DNA of 64,000 bases, taken from positions 1-64,000 of the forward strand of contig JAJDYG010000033.1 of the NCBI GenBank assembly GCA_022822855.1. Reading direction: 5' to 3'. The position numbers were made by a program, and so were the translations under genes. The notes under the pieces were generated by a model. The model saw nothing but the letters and a program-made list of their open reading frames with translations, was not told the DNA's origin and did no database searches. This DNA is from Dehalococcoidia bacterium (GTDB lineage: Bacteria > Chloroflexota > Dehalococcoidia > Bin125). This document shows positions 53,279 through 62,222 of the stretch, piece by piece; the stretch's first letter is position 1; each line of letters starts with the position of its first letter.

Positions 53279-53356
53279 AACGGGCAGCTTATTCGCCCGT
53301 CACCCGTTCGCCTTGACCTTCACGCGCTGTGTACATTCAGCTTGAGAGTGAATCCA

Positions 53357-53371
53357 TATACTCGCTGCGAG
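53357..53371 (+). promoter_or_regulatory. Candidate -10 box and small dyad upstream of SPFH gene
   Basis: TATACT (53357-53362) is close to the sigma70 -10 consensus, 55 nt before the ATG; CTCGC-T-GCGAG (53361-53371) is a perfect dyad overlapping it. No good -35 at standard spacing. Confidence 0.3.
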
Positions 53372-53416
53372 CGAACCCCTGGCGGTCGACAACGATAGGC
53401 AATAGAGGAGTATCCG

Positions 53417-54292
53417 ATGGCAATCATCAACATGGTGCGTGACTACGAGCGGATCGCCAAGTTCCAGCTTGGCCGCTATGTCGGGATGAAGGGGCCGGGC
53501 CTGGTCTGGATCATCCCGATCATCCAGGCCGGGACCAAGGTCGATACGCGCGAGCAGTACTTCGACGTGCCGCCGCAGCGCAACATCACCAAGGACAACG
53601 CCGGCGTCGATGTCGACTTCGTGGTCTACCTGCGCGTGATGGAGCCGGAGCGCACCGTGCTCGAGGTCAGGGACTACCTCGGCGCGGCCCGACAGCTCGC
53701 GACCACGACCCTGCGCGCGGTCGTCGGCGAGATGGCGCTGGACGAGGTCCTCTCACGACGCGACGACATCAACGATCAGATGCAGGTCAAGCTGGACGAG
53801 GTGACCAACCGCTGGGGCGTCAAGGTCACGGCCGTCGAAATCCGCGAGATCGAGCCGCCGCCCGCGATCGCTGAGGCGATGACGCGGCAGATGTCGGCTG
53901 AGCGGACGCGGCGCGCGCAAATCACCGAGTCCGAAGGTTCGCGTGATGCGCAGATCAACGTGGCCGAGGGTGAGCGGCAGGCGGCCATCCTTGAGGCCGA
54001 GGGTGAAAAGCAAGCGCAGATCCTGCGGGCGGAGGGTCACCGCGAAGCCCAGATCCTCGAGGCGCAGGGCTACGCCGACGCGCTGAACTCGATCAACGGC
54101 GCTGCCCAGAATGCTCACGGCAACACGATGGGCCTGCAGTACCTCGAGGCGCTACGCACGCTGGCGAACAGCGAGAGCACGAAGTGGATCGTGCCGATGG
54201 AGTTGACCAACGCGGCCCGCTCGATTGCCGAGCGGCTGGGCGTCGGCGCAGGCAACTCCGGCGGCAACAACGCCGGGAGCAGCGGCGGCTAG
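53417..54292 (+). CDS. SPFH/Band 7 (slipin-like) protein
   Basis: 291 aa. Band 7 domain residues about 10-170: GRYVGMKGPGLVWIIPIIQ, DTREQYFDVPPQRNITKDN, RAVVGEMALDEVLS, and then a long Ala/Glu coiled coil with EAEGEKQAQILRAEGHREAQILEAQG in pieces. C-terminus Gly/Ser/Asn-rich. No N-terminal transmembrane helix is visible, unlike most slipins, so membrane association would be peripheral or through a partner. Confidence 0.9.
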   Translation: MAIINMVRDYERIAKFQLGRYVGMKGPGLVWIIPIIQAGTKVDTREQYFDVPPQRNITKDNAGVDVDFVVYLRVMEPERTVLEVRDYLGAARQLATTTLRAVVGEMALDEVLSRRDDINDQMQVKLDEVTNRWGVKVTAVEIREIEPPPAIAEAMTRQMSAERTRRAQITESEGSRDAQINVAEGERQAAILEAEGEKQAQILRAEGHREAQILEAQGYADALNSINGAAQNAHGNTMGLQYLEALRTLANSESTKWIVPMELTNAARSIAERLGVGAGNSGGNNAGSSGG

Positions 54293-54510
54293 GTTGTCTC
54301 GCAGCGTTTAGCATTTGCAGATTTGCTACCGTGGGAGGTGGAACCAGCGTCGATCAGAACATTGACGCTCGGAGCCGTGAGGCGGCCAGCCGGGGCATGA
54401 GAGGGTTCGCAGATGCTCCGACTGGCCTAGCGCGGGGCGCTACACCCGCGCTCGCCTCAACTTACTGTCCATCGATTTGCGCGCAAACCGTCCGCTTTGA
54501 GCGCCTACCG

Positions 54511-55233
54511 CTATTGCGGGCCGGCGTGCTCGTGGACGAACTGGTGCATTTCCGACATCACGGTCTCGGGGTCTTCCGCGAGGCCGTGACCTCCGTCTGG
54601 GATCAGAACCAGCTTCTTCGGATCATTTGCCCGTTCGTAGATGTCCTCCGAGGCCATGTGATGCAGGATCGCGTCGGCGGTGCCATGGATCAGCAGCAGG
54701 GGCTTCTGCATCTCTTCGACCTGGCGAGTGCCGAAGAGCTGTGGTGAGAGCGAGATCACTCCGGCCACCTGCGGCATGATCTGAGCCGTCTTGATCACGA
54801 CCGCGCCGCCGAATGAATGCCCGGCCAGAATGATCCGCTCCGCTCCGACGCCGCTCAGGAACGAGCACGCGCCCAGCAGATCGAGAACGCATTCCTCGAA
54901 CTCGCCGGCGATCCGATAGTGAATGCGCAGCACCGAGACTCCCTGTGCGGGGAGTTGTTCGGCGAGGCGCTGGTAGACGCTATCGGCCGGACCGCGGACC
55001 TCGTGTTCGCCGCCCATCGCGCCCGAGCAGGTGATCAGCGCGCCGGTCTGGCCCTCGCAGACGTCCAGCAGCGCTTTGATCTCGCCTCGGGTGGTGCCGA
55101 GACGGAGTTCGAGGCGTGAGGGATCGGGTTCGCCAGCCTCCACCTCGCGGGGACGCGCCTGGACGCCGGTGATGCTCAGCGTCAGGTCCTCGGGTTCGGG
55201 TTCGTCGGGCGGCGGCGTGAGACGAAACGTCAT
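54511..55233 (-). CDS. Alpha/beta hydrolase (dienelactone-hydrolase-like)
   Basis: 240 aa. Nucleophile elbow GHSFGG, acid in IHGTADAIL and histidine in DGGHGLAEDPE complete a Ser-Asp-His triad. N-terminus about 45 residues is acidic and unlike most hydrolases. Substrate unknown. Its 54293-54510 downstream interval is gene-free. Confidence 0.85.
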   Translation of the reverse strand: MTFRLTPPPDEPEPEDLTLSITGVQARPREVEAGEPDPSRLELRLGTTRGEIKALLDVCEGQTGALITCSGAMGGEHEVRGPADSVYQRLAEQLPAQGVSVLRIHYRIAGEFEECVLDLLGACSFLSGVGAERIILAGHSFGGAVVIKTAQIMPQVAGVISLSPQLFGTRQVEEMQKPLLLIHGTADAILHHMASEDIYERANDPKKLVLIPDGGHGLAEDPETVMSEMHQFVHEHAGPQ

Positions 55234-55284
55234 GGCCGCAGGCTAGCGCCTGAGCCATCGATCGCCGGCCGTGCTGTCTCCAAG

Positions 55285-56607
55285 CTATTTGGCCAAAGGA
55301 GCGTAGTGCAGAAGGCGGCCGATCCGCTCCAGCGCCTCTTCGATCTCCTCGTAGCTGGTCGCGTAGCAGGCCCGGACATGGCCCGATCCGGCTGCGCCGA
55401 ACGCGGAACCGGGGACGACGGCGACCTGCTCGCGCAGAAGTAGCTGCTCGGCGAAGGTCTCGTCGTCGTAGCCGGTCTGGGCGACCGAGGGGAAGGCGTA
55501 GAAGGCGCCGCGCGGCTCGGCGCAGGCCAGGCCGAGCTTGTTGAATCCGCGCCACATGAGCTGGCGGCGGCGGTCGTACTCCTCGCGCATCGCGACGACA
55601 TACTCTTCCCCGGCGCGGACAGCCTCCAGGGCTGCGTACTGGGCGACCGTGGGCGCGGACATCATTGCGTATTGGTGAATCTTGAGCATCCCGCCAAACA
55701 GATCGGAGGGCGCCGCCGCCCAGCCGACCCGCCAGCCGGTCATCGCGTGCGACTTGGAGAAGCCGCCCAGCGTGATCGTGCGCTCCTTCATCCCGGGCAG
55801 CGCCGCGATTGGCGTGTGCTCGAAACCGCCGTACACGAGCCGGTCGTAGATCTCGTCCGAGATCACGATCAGGTCGTGTCGGCGGGCGACATCGGCGAGC
55901 GCCTCCAACGCGGAGCGTTCCAGCACCGCCCCCGTGGGATTGGACGGATACGCGATCAGCAGCGCCCTGGTCTTCGGAGTCACGGCTGCTTCGACCACCC
56001 GAGGGTCGAGCGAGAATCCCTCCGAGGCGCGAGTCTCGACCGGAACCGCCACGCCGCCGGCCAGCATGATCGCGGGCGCGTGCGCGGCGTAGGACGGATC
56101 GGCGACGATTACTTCGTCCCCGGGGTTGATGATTGCTCGCGCTGCGAGATCCAGGCCTTCGGACACGCCGGTCGTGATCAACATCTCCTCGCGCGGGTCC
56201 CATTCGACGCCGTAGCGGCGTTCGAGGTCTCTGGCGATGGCTTCCCGCAGTTCGAGCAGGCCAAGGTTCGAGGTGTAATGCGTCCGGCCCTGCTCGATCG
56301 CGCGGATGCCGGCCTCGCTGATTGGCCAGGGCGTGACGAAGTCGGGCTCGCCCACGCCCAGCGAGATCACGTGGTCCATCGAGGCGATGATGTCGAAGAA
56401 GCGCCTGATCCCGGAGCCGGGTACCGCTTGCACCCGCTCGGCGACCCGAGTCGCTCTATCGGCTGCGTCTAATGCCGTACTCCCGGCCGATCCTGCGCCA
56501 GCCGATCCCGTCGTTTGCGCCGCAGCCGCCGATCCAGCACCCGCGGCGCCGGTACGCCTGGGATCGTCGTCGCTGGCAAATGGGCGGTCGTTGGACGCTA
56601 TCGGCAT
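55285..56607 (-). CDS. Class I/II PLP aminotransferase with Ala/Gly-rich N-terminal extension
   Basis: 440 aa. Core from about residue 55: ISLGVGEPDFVTPWPI, YPSNPTGAVLE, DEIYDRLVYGG, and the lysine in GGFSKSHAMTGWRVG. The first about 50 residues (TGAAGAGSAAAAQTTGSAGAG) are low complexity and probably disordered. Aspartate or alanine/aromatic transaminase. Divergence of substrate cannot be resolved. Adjacent Lrp/AsnC regulator gene suggests amino-acid-linked control. Confidence 0.88.
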   Translation of the reverse strand: MPIASNDRPFASDDDPRRTGAAGAGSAAAAQTTGSAGAGSAGSTALDAADRATRVAERVQAVPGSGIRRFFDIIASMDHVISLGVGEPDFVTPWPISEAGIRAIEQGRTHYTSNLGLLELREAIARDLERRYGVEWDPREEMLITTGVSEGLDLAARAIINPGDEVIVADPSYAAHAPAIMLAGGVAVPVETRASEGFSLDPRVVEAAVTPKTRALLIAYPSNPTGAVLERSALEALADVARRHDLIVISDEIYDRLVYGGFEHTPIAALPGMKERTITLGGFSKSHAMTGWRVGWAAAPSDLFGGMLKIHQYAMMSAPTVAQYAALEAVRAGEEYVVAMREEYDRRRQLMWRGFNKLGLACAEPRGAFYAFPSVAQTGYDDETFAEQLLLREQVAVVPGSAFGAAGSGHVRACYATSYEEIEEALERIGRLLHYAPLAK

Positions 56608-56649
56608 GGCTCTCTCGCTCTGGCCCGTTCCTACTGTTGCGGTTGGCGG

Positions 56650-57141
56650 TTAGAAGACGACCTTCTGGCGGTCGTTCTGCAAATCGGCGTCGATGTAGAC
56701 GCCGTCTTCCTTGTAGCGGCGCATCAGGACGCGGGTCGTGGTGCCTTTGACCCCGGACATCGTGGCCAGGCGCTCTCCCACGAAATCGGAAATCCCGCGC
56801 ATGTTGTCGGCGGCGATCATGACCAGCAGATCGTACGCGCCTGAGACGAAGTAGACCGTCTGCACCTCGTCGAAGCGGGCGATTCGGCGGGCGACGGCGT
56901 TGTAGCCCACGTTCGGCTGCGGCTCTACGGTCACCTCGACCACGGCGTAGACGGTCGACAGGCCGAGCGTTTCCCAGTTCACCTTGGCGCCGAAACCGAG
57001 CAGGATGTTGCGCTCTTCGGCCTCCCGCATTGCCTCGGCCACGTCGGCTTCATCTGCATCGATGCGCTCGGCGATCTGGGCCGGCGTCTGGCGGGCGTCG
57101 CGCGCGAGTTCGCGGAGCACGGATTCGAGGATTGCGTCCAT
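56650..57141 (-). CDS. Lrp/AsnC family transcriptional regulator
   Basis: 163 aa. N-terminal winged-helix, ESVLRELARDARQTPAQIAERI, and C-terminal RAM/ACT-like ligand domain VYAVVEVTVEP and YDLLVMIAADNMRGISDFV. Starts at ATG 57141. It lies 42 nt upstream of the aminotransferase on the same strand and probably regulates it in response to an amino acid. Confidence 0.88.
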   Translation of the reverse strand: MDAILESVLRELARDARQTPAQIAERIDADEADVAEAMREAEERNILLGFGAKVNWETLGLSTVYAVVEVTVEPQPNVGYNAVARRIARFDEVQTVYFVSGAYDLLVMIAADNMRGISDFVGERLATMSGVKGTTTRVLMRRYKEDGVYIDADLQNDRQKVVF

Positions 57142-57206
57142 CAAGATCGAACTTTACGTGAAGAACCTGGCGGTGTCAGTGGTGGTGAGGGTCCGTCGTG
57201 ATCTCG

Positions 57207-58697
57207 TTACGTTGAGCCAACACTCCCCGGTGGAGCCGTCGGCCATTGCGCGAGCTGTTCGTAGGCGTTGGCGACCTGCAGGAGGGTCGGTTCATCGAGT
57301 CGCTGGCCGACAAACTGCAGGCCGACCGGCATTCCGCCCTCGCCGAATCCGCCGGGAACGGAGATGGCCGGGAGGCCGGCGATGTTGGCCGGGATCGTGA
57401 AGATGTCGTTGAGATACATCTGATACGGGTCAGTGATCTCGCCCTGTTTGAAGGCCACGGTCGGTGCGGTGGGCGCGACGATCACGTCGTGCTCGGCGAA
57501 GACCCGGTCGAACTCGCGCCGGATAAGCGTGCGCACCTTCTGCGCCTGCAGGTAGTAGGCGTCGTAGTAGCCGGCCGAGAGCGCGTAAGCCCCGAGCAGG
57601 ATGCGTCGCTTGACCTCACGGCCGAATCCGTGCTGGCGCGTGGCCTCCATGTCGGCCCACATCGACTCGCCGCCGCGCGCGCCGTAGCCGTACTTGACGC
57701 CGTCAAAGCGGGCCAGGTTGGCGGAGCACTCGGACGGGGCCAGGATGTAGTAGACGGGCAGCGCCATCGGCACGGACGGCATCGAGGGAGTGCGGTCGAT
57801 GATCGCGCCGTTGGCGGCGAGCAGGTCCAGCGCCGTTTCTACCGTCGAGCCGACGTCCTCGTCCATGCCGTCGCCGAAAAACTCCTGCGGCGCAGCGACC
57901 CGCAGTCCGTCCAGTCCACGGTCCAGTTGCTCGCTGAAGTCGGGCACCGGCTCGTCGTAACAGGTGGAGTCGAGCGGATCGGGTCCGGCGATCGCCTGCA
58001 GCAGCAGGGCGGCGTCCTCGACGGTATGCGTGAATGGTCCGATCTGATCGAGCGAACTGGCGAACGCGATCAGTCCGTAGCGCGAAACTCGTCCGTAGGT
58101 TGGCTTCAGCCCGACGACGCCGCAGAACGATGCCGGTTGGCGGATCGAACCGCCGGTGTCGGAGCCGAGCGTCGCAATGCACTGCTGCGCGGCGACGGCG
58201 GCGGCCGAGCCGCCGGAGGAGCCTCCGGGGACGCGTTCGAGGTCCCAGGGATTTGCCGTCGGGAACCAGGCCGAGTGCTCGGTCGAGGATCCCATCGCGA
58301 ACTCGTCCATGTTGAGCTTGCCCAGCGAGATCGCGCCCGCATCGCGCAGGCGCGAGACGACGGTCGCGTCATAGGGCGGAATCAGGCTGTCGAGCATCCG
58401 CGAACCGGCGGTCGTGCGGACGCCCCGGGTCATCAGTACGTCTTTGAGGCCGATCGGCAGGCCCGTGAGTGGGGCGGTCGCGTCGCCGCTGGAGAGCAGG
58501 TTGTCGGCCTGTGTGGCCTGTTCGAGCGCCGCTTCCGCGGTGACGGTGACGAAGGCCTTGACCTGGTCGTCAGTGGCGGCGATTCGGTCGAGGAAGGTCT
58601 GGGTCAGTTGCTGCGAGCTGGTCTCACCGGAGAGCAGTTTGCGCCGGCCCTGGGCCAGCGTGATCGACAGCAGGTCGGAGTCGGTCGATGTGGTCAT
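57207..58697 (-). CDS. gatA: Aspartyl/glutamyl-tRNA amidotransferase subunit A
   Basis: 496 aa. Amidase signature GGSSGGSAAAVAAQ with the Ser-cisSer-Lys triad elements (LPIGLKDVLMTRG for Lys; TLGSDTGGSIRQPA), GVVGLKPTYGRVSRYGL, and GTFVLSAGYYDAYY-type segment (ILLGAYALSAGYYDAYYL). Converts Glu-tRNA-Gln/Asp-tRNA-Asn with GatB and GatC. gatB absent here. Overlaps gatC by four bases. Confidence 0.95.
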   Translation of the reverse strand: MTTSTDSDLLSITLAQGRRKLLSGETSSQQLTQTFLDRIAATDDQVKAFVTVTAEAALEQATQADNLLSSGDATAPLTGLPIGLKDVLMTRGVRTTAGSRMLDSLIPPYDATVVSRLRDAGAISLGKLNMDEFAMGSSTEHSAWFPTANPWDLERVPGGSSGGSAAAVAAQQCIATLGSDTGGSIRQPASFCGVVGLKPTYGRVSRYGLIAFASSLDQIGPFTHTVEDAALLLQAIAGPDPLDSTCYDEPVPDFSEQLDRGLDGLRVAAPQEFFGDGMDEDVGSTVETALDLLAANGAIIDRTPSMPSVPMALPVYYILAPSECSANLARFDGVKYGYGARGGESMWADMEATRQHGFGREVKRRILLGAYALSAGYYDAYYLQAQKVRTLIRREFDRVFAEHDVIVAPTAPTVAFKQGEITDPYQMYLNDIFTIPANIAGLPAISVPGGFGEGGMPVGLQFVGQRLDEPTLLQVANAYEQLAQWPTAPPGSVGST

Positions 58698-59005
58698 GAC
58701 TGGTCAAGCACCGCGTGGACGCGGAAGTACTCATCCTCACGCTGCGGCGCGTTGGCGAGAATCTGGTCTCGCGGCATCGCCGGGCGTGAGGCGTCGTCGT
58801 CCTTGATGTTGAGCAGGTCCGCGCCGTTGTTGGTCGGCGGCACGCCCGTCGTGTCGATCTCGGACAGCGCGTCGATGTGCGAGAGGATGCTGGCCAGTTC
58901 CGAGCGGAACTCTTCCACCTCGGAATCCGTCAATTCAATACGCACCAACGACGCCAGATGCCGCACCTGTTCGCTGCTGAACTGTGTGCTCTCGGCGTCG
59001 GACAT
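58694..59005 (-). CDS. gatC: Aspartyl/glutamyl-tRNA amidotransferase subunit C
   Basis: 103 aa. EQVRHLASLVRIELTDSEVEEFRSEL (in part), ILSHIDALSEIDTTGVPPT, and RDQILANAPQREDEYFRV are the GatC wraparound motifs. Length typical. It is first in the gatC-gatA operon. Confidence 0.95.
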   Translation of the reverse strand: MSDAESTQFSSEQVRHLASLVRIELTDSEVEEFRSELASILSHIDALSEIDTTGVPPTNNGADLLNIKDDDASRPAMPRDQILANAPQREDEYFRVHAVLDQS

Positions 59006-59133
59006 GCTGGAGGGCTCGATCTGGGCGTCAGGCGACGTAACTCGTGAATGAAATGCAGCCTATCGCGCATCCGCGTAGTGGTCAGGTCGCGGGGAACAAG
59101 ACGTAATGTGGAGACTGAGACGGAGTTCAGGCA

Positions 59134-61965
59134 TTGCCTAGCGAACCTAACCCGCAACGCCCGGAATGCAACCGGCGGCTGAGCCTGGCCACGCGGCTCG
59201 CGATCCGATCCCGGCGCCGCAAGCGCGGCGAGCGAGTCGAGCCGGTGCGGATGCGCGGCTGGATGATCGCGCTGGTGGTCGTGCTCGGCGTACCGTTCGT
59301 CATGCTCGGCGCAGCCGCCGGAACCGCCTATCTCATCTACTCCGACTTCGCCGACGAACTCGCGCCCCCCGATCAGATCGAAGAGACACAGCGCCTGCTC
59401 GGCAGCAGCCGGGTCTTCGACCGCCACGGCGAGGACGGCGTCCTGCTGTTCGAGTACGCCCGGCCGTACGACGGTCTGCGCGCGCCCGTCCGGCTGCACG
59501 GCGTTTCCCAGCACATCATCGACGCCACCGTCGCGACCGAAGACTCCACCTTCTGGACGAACCAGGGGATCAACTTCCGCGGGCTCTTGCGCGCGGCGTG
59601 GGAGAACTTCGGCGTCGGCAGTTCCGACTTTCTCGGCGGTTCGGGCGGTTCGTCGATCACGCAGCAACTCGTCAAGAACGTGCTGATCCCGCCCGAGGAA
59701 CGGACCGGACGCACCTGGAATCGCGTTCGAGGCAAACTCAAGGAGACGATCCTCGCGGTCGAACTGACCGACGAGTACAGCAAGGAGCAGATCCTCGAGT
59801 GGTATCTGAACTCGATCTACTACGGCAACTTCTCTTACGGCATCGGCGCCGCCAGCCAGCGCTACTTCGGCAAGCGGCCGTCGCAACTCACGCTGGCCGA
59901 GTCCGCTCTGCTCGCCGGACTGCCGCAGGCGCCGTCCCTCTACAACCCGCTCGTCAACCCCGAGGGCGCGAAGCGCCGTCAGGGTCAGGTGCTCGAGCTG
60001 ATGGTCCGCCACGGCTACATCACCAGGTCCGCGGCCGACGCCGCCTGGGAGCAGCCATTGGAATTCGACTCGGTCGAGTTCGACATCCTCGCGCCCCACT
60101 ACGTCATCTACGTCCGTGAGCAGGTCGAACAGCTCTGCCGACTCGAGCGCTTCGTCCCGCCTTCCGGAGCCGGCGGCTGTGAGAATCTGATGGACAACGG
60201 AGGCTTGCGGATCCGCACATCGCTCGACTTCGCACTGCAGGCGCGGGCCGAGGTCGAGCTGCGCTCCGCCATCGGCGATTTCGAAGCATCTACCGGCGCA
60301 CATAACGGAGCACTGATCGCGATCGACCCCTCAACCGGTCAGATCCTCGCAATGGTCGGCAGCCGCGACTTCTTCGACGAATCGATCGACGGCCAGGTCA
60401 ACCTCTCCACCGCGACCCACTCGCCCGGATCCGCGCTCAAACCGCTGACCTATCTCGCCGCCTTCCAGCTCGATCCGCGCACCTGGCATCCCGCGACCGT
60501 CCTCTGGGACGTGCCCACGACCTACGTCGAAGCGGATGGAACCGAGTTCCGTCCGGTCAACTTCGACGGCGTCTTCCGCGGTCCGGTCACGATCCGAAGC
60601 GCGCTGGCCAACTCGATGAACGTGCCCGCCTTCAAGGTCGCCGATCGCCTGGGCAGCGCAGCGCTGCTCGACACGATGCACCGGCTCGGGATCACGACCA
60701 TGCACCAACCCGAGTTCTACGGTCCGTCGCTCACCCTCGGCGGCGGAGAGGTCTCCCTGCTCGATATGACCTACGCCTACGCCACCCTCGCGAACCTCGG
60801 CGAGATGAAAGGCCAACCAACGCTACTCGCGCTCCCCGATGGCTTCCGCGAACTCGATCCCGTCGCCGTATTGGAAATCCGCGATGCCGAGGGTCGCCTG
60901 CTCTACGAGTGGTCCGCAACCGGCGAGCCGGAGCATCGCGCCGTCGCCAGGCCTGCGCAGGTCTACCAGATCACGCACATCCTGTCCGACAACAACGCGC
61001 GGGCGCTGCTTTACGGAACCAGCAGCCCGCTCATGCTCGATCGGCCCGCGGCGGCCAAGACCGGAACCGCCGGCGATCCGGGCAAGGACGACCTGCGCCG
61101 CGACTACTGGACGATGGGCTACACGCCCCAGCTCGCCGTCGGCGTCTGGGTCGGTAACGCCGACGAGTCGCCGATGACGGGCGGCTCATCCGCGCAGACG
61201 GCCGGCCTGATCTGGAATCGAGTCATGACCGCCGCGCACCAGGAGATCTCCCCGCAATCGTTCTCCGAACCCGACGGTATCCATCGCGCAGACGTCTACG
61301 CGCCCGCGGTGAATCCGTTCGTGGCGGCGGAACGGTCTGCAACGGAGCTGCAGAATCCCTGCAACTCGCCTCAACAGGAGCTGTTCGTCTCGATCAGGGT
61401 CGCTCCGCCGCTGGACAACTTCATCTGCTTCGAGGTCGACGTCGACCGCCGCACCCTGCAACGCGCCACGGTCGACACGCCGGAGCAGTTCCTGCTGCCG
61501 GGCGTCTGGCTGGAACCGCCGACCGTCGCGCGACGCGGCGCGACGGCGCTGGATCCGGTGGTCGTCGACTGGCTCCGCCGAAACCGCGTTGCCTACCTGC
61601 AGCCGGGCACCGTCGACGAAGCCGACGCGCCCGTCAGGCTCGATTCCCCAATCGACGCCGCTGTCATCCAACGCGGCAACCTGCTGATCACCGGTCGGGC
61701 ATTCAGCTCAGAGTTGATCTCGTGGACCCTGAGCGCCAGTCGCCTGGGCGCGGATGAGGTGATCACGATCGCCGCCGAGAGCACCAGAGTCGACGGCGGG
61801 CTGCTGGCCCGCTGGGACAGCTCCGAGGTCCCCGGAGGCGTCTACCACCTGCGCCTGGAAGTGGTCGACGCCTACCTCGGAGCAATCGCCGATCAAGTCA
61901 CGATCGCCATCCCCGACGACACAAGCGTCTCCGGCCTCGAGGTCGCCGAACCGGCGTCGAACTAG
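59134..61965 (+). CDS. Class A penicillin-binding protein (PBP1a-type)
   Basis: 943 aa from TTG 59134 (GGAG upstream). Short cytoplasmic part, transmembrane helix at about 45-70, GT51 transglycosylase with ATEDSTFWTNQGINFRGL and GGSSITQQLVKN, then transpeptidase with SPGSALKP (SxxK), NSMN (SxN) and KTGTAG (KTG). The C-terminal about 200 residues form an Ig-like/Big_9-type beta domain. Builds peptidoglycan, so the cell has a wall, unlike Dehalococcoides. Confidence 0.93.
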   Translation: MPSEPNPQRPECNRRLSLATRLAIRSRRRKRGERVEPVRMRGWMIALVVVLGVPFVMLGAAAGTAYLIYSDFADELAPPDQIEETQRLLGSSRVFDRHGEDGVLLFEYARPYDGLRAPVRLHGVSQHIIDATVATEDSTFWTNQGINFRGLLRAAWENFGVGSSDFLGGSGGSSITQQLVKNVLIPPEERTGRTWNRVRGKLKETILAVELTDEYSKEQILEWYLNSIYYGNFSYGIGAASQRYFGKRPSQLTLAESALLAGLPQAPSLYNPLVNPEGAKRRQGQVLELMVRHGYITRSAADAAWEQPLEFDSVEFDILAPHYVIYVREQVEQLCRLERFVPPSGAGGCENLMDNGGLRIRTSLDFALQARAEVELRSAIGDFEASTGAHNGALIAIDPSTGQILAMVGSRDFFDESIDGQVNLSTATHSPGSALKPLTYLAAFQLDPRTWHPATVLWDVPTTYVEADGTEFRPVNFDGVFRGPVTIRSALANSMNVPAFKVADRLGSAALLDTMHRLGITTMHQPEFYGPSLTLGGGEVSLLDMTYAYATLANLGEMKGQPTLLALPDGFRELDPVAVLEIRDAEGRLLYEWSATGEPEHRAVARPAQVYQITHILSDNNARALLYGTSSPLMLDRPAAAKTGTAGDPGKDDLRRDYWTMGYTPQLAVGVWVGNADESPMTGGSSAQTAGLIWNRVMTAAHQEISPQSFSEPDGIHRADVYAPAVNPFVAAERSATELQNPCNSPQQELFVSIRVAPPLDNFICFEVDVDRRTLQRATVDTPEQFLLPGVWLEPPTVARRGATALDPVVVDWLRRNRVAYLQPGTVDEADAPVRLDSPIDAAVIQRGNLLITGRAFSSELISWTLSASRLGADEVITIAAESTRVDGGLLARWDSSEVPGGVYHLRLEVVDAYLGAIADQVTIAIPDDTSVSGLEVAEPASN

Positions 61966-62017
61966 GATGTGTTCATCCACCCCCTCCAATGGACTCACGA
62001 TCCCGCCAGCGATCGTC

Positions 62018-62183
62018 GCCCCGTGCTTGACACGGGGCCTAGAGCAACCAGGTTCGCGCGCAGAATGACCTTGGCCTCAGCTCGACGTTCGTGCATGGGT
62101 CTGGCCTCCCCGCGTCTGAGCTGAGGAAGTCGTCGCCAGTCCGCCCGAAGGTCGAGGTCTGGGCCCCGTGTCAAGCACGGGGC
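62018..62183. repeat. Element bounded by inverted CTTGA hairpins
   Basis: GCCCCGTG-CTTGA-CACGGGGC (62018-62038) and its reverse orientation with loop TCAAG (62163-62183) flank 124 bp of GC-rich sequence without a gene. Confidence 0.65.
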
Positions 62184-62222
62184 AACGCGAGATGGGACCA
62201 CTGGAAGGCGCCCTACCCGGCG

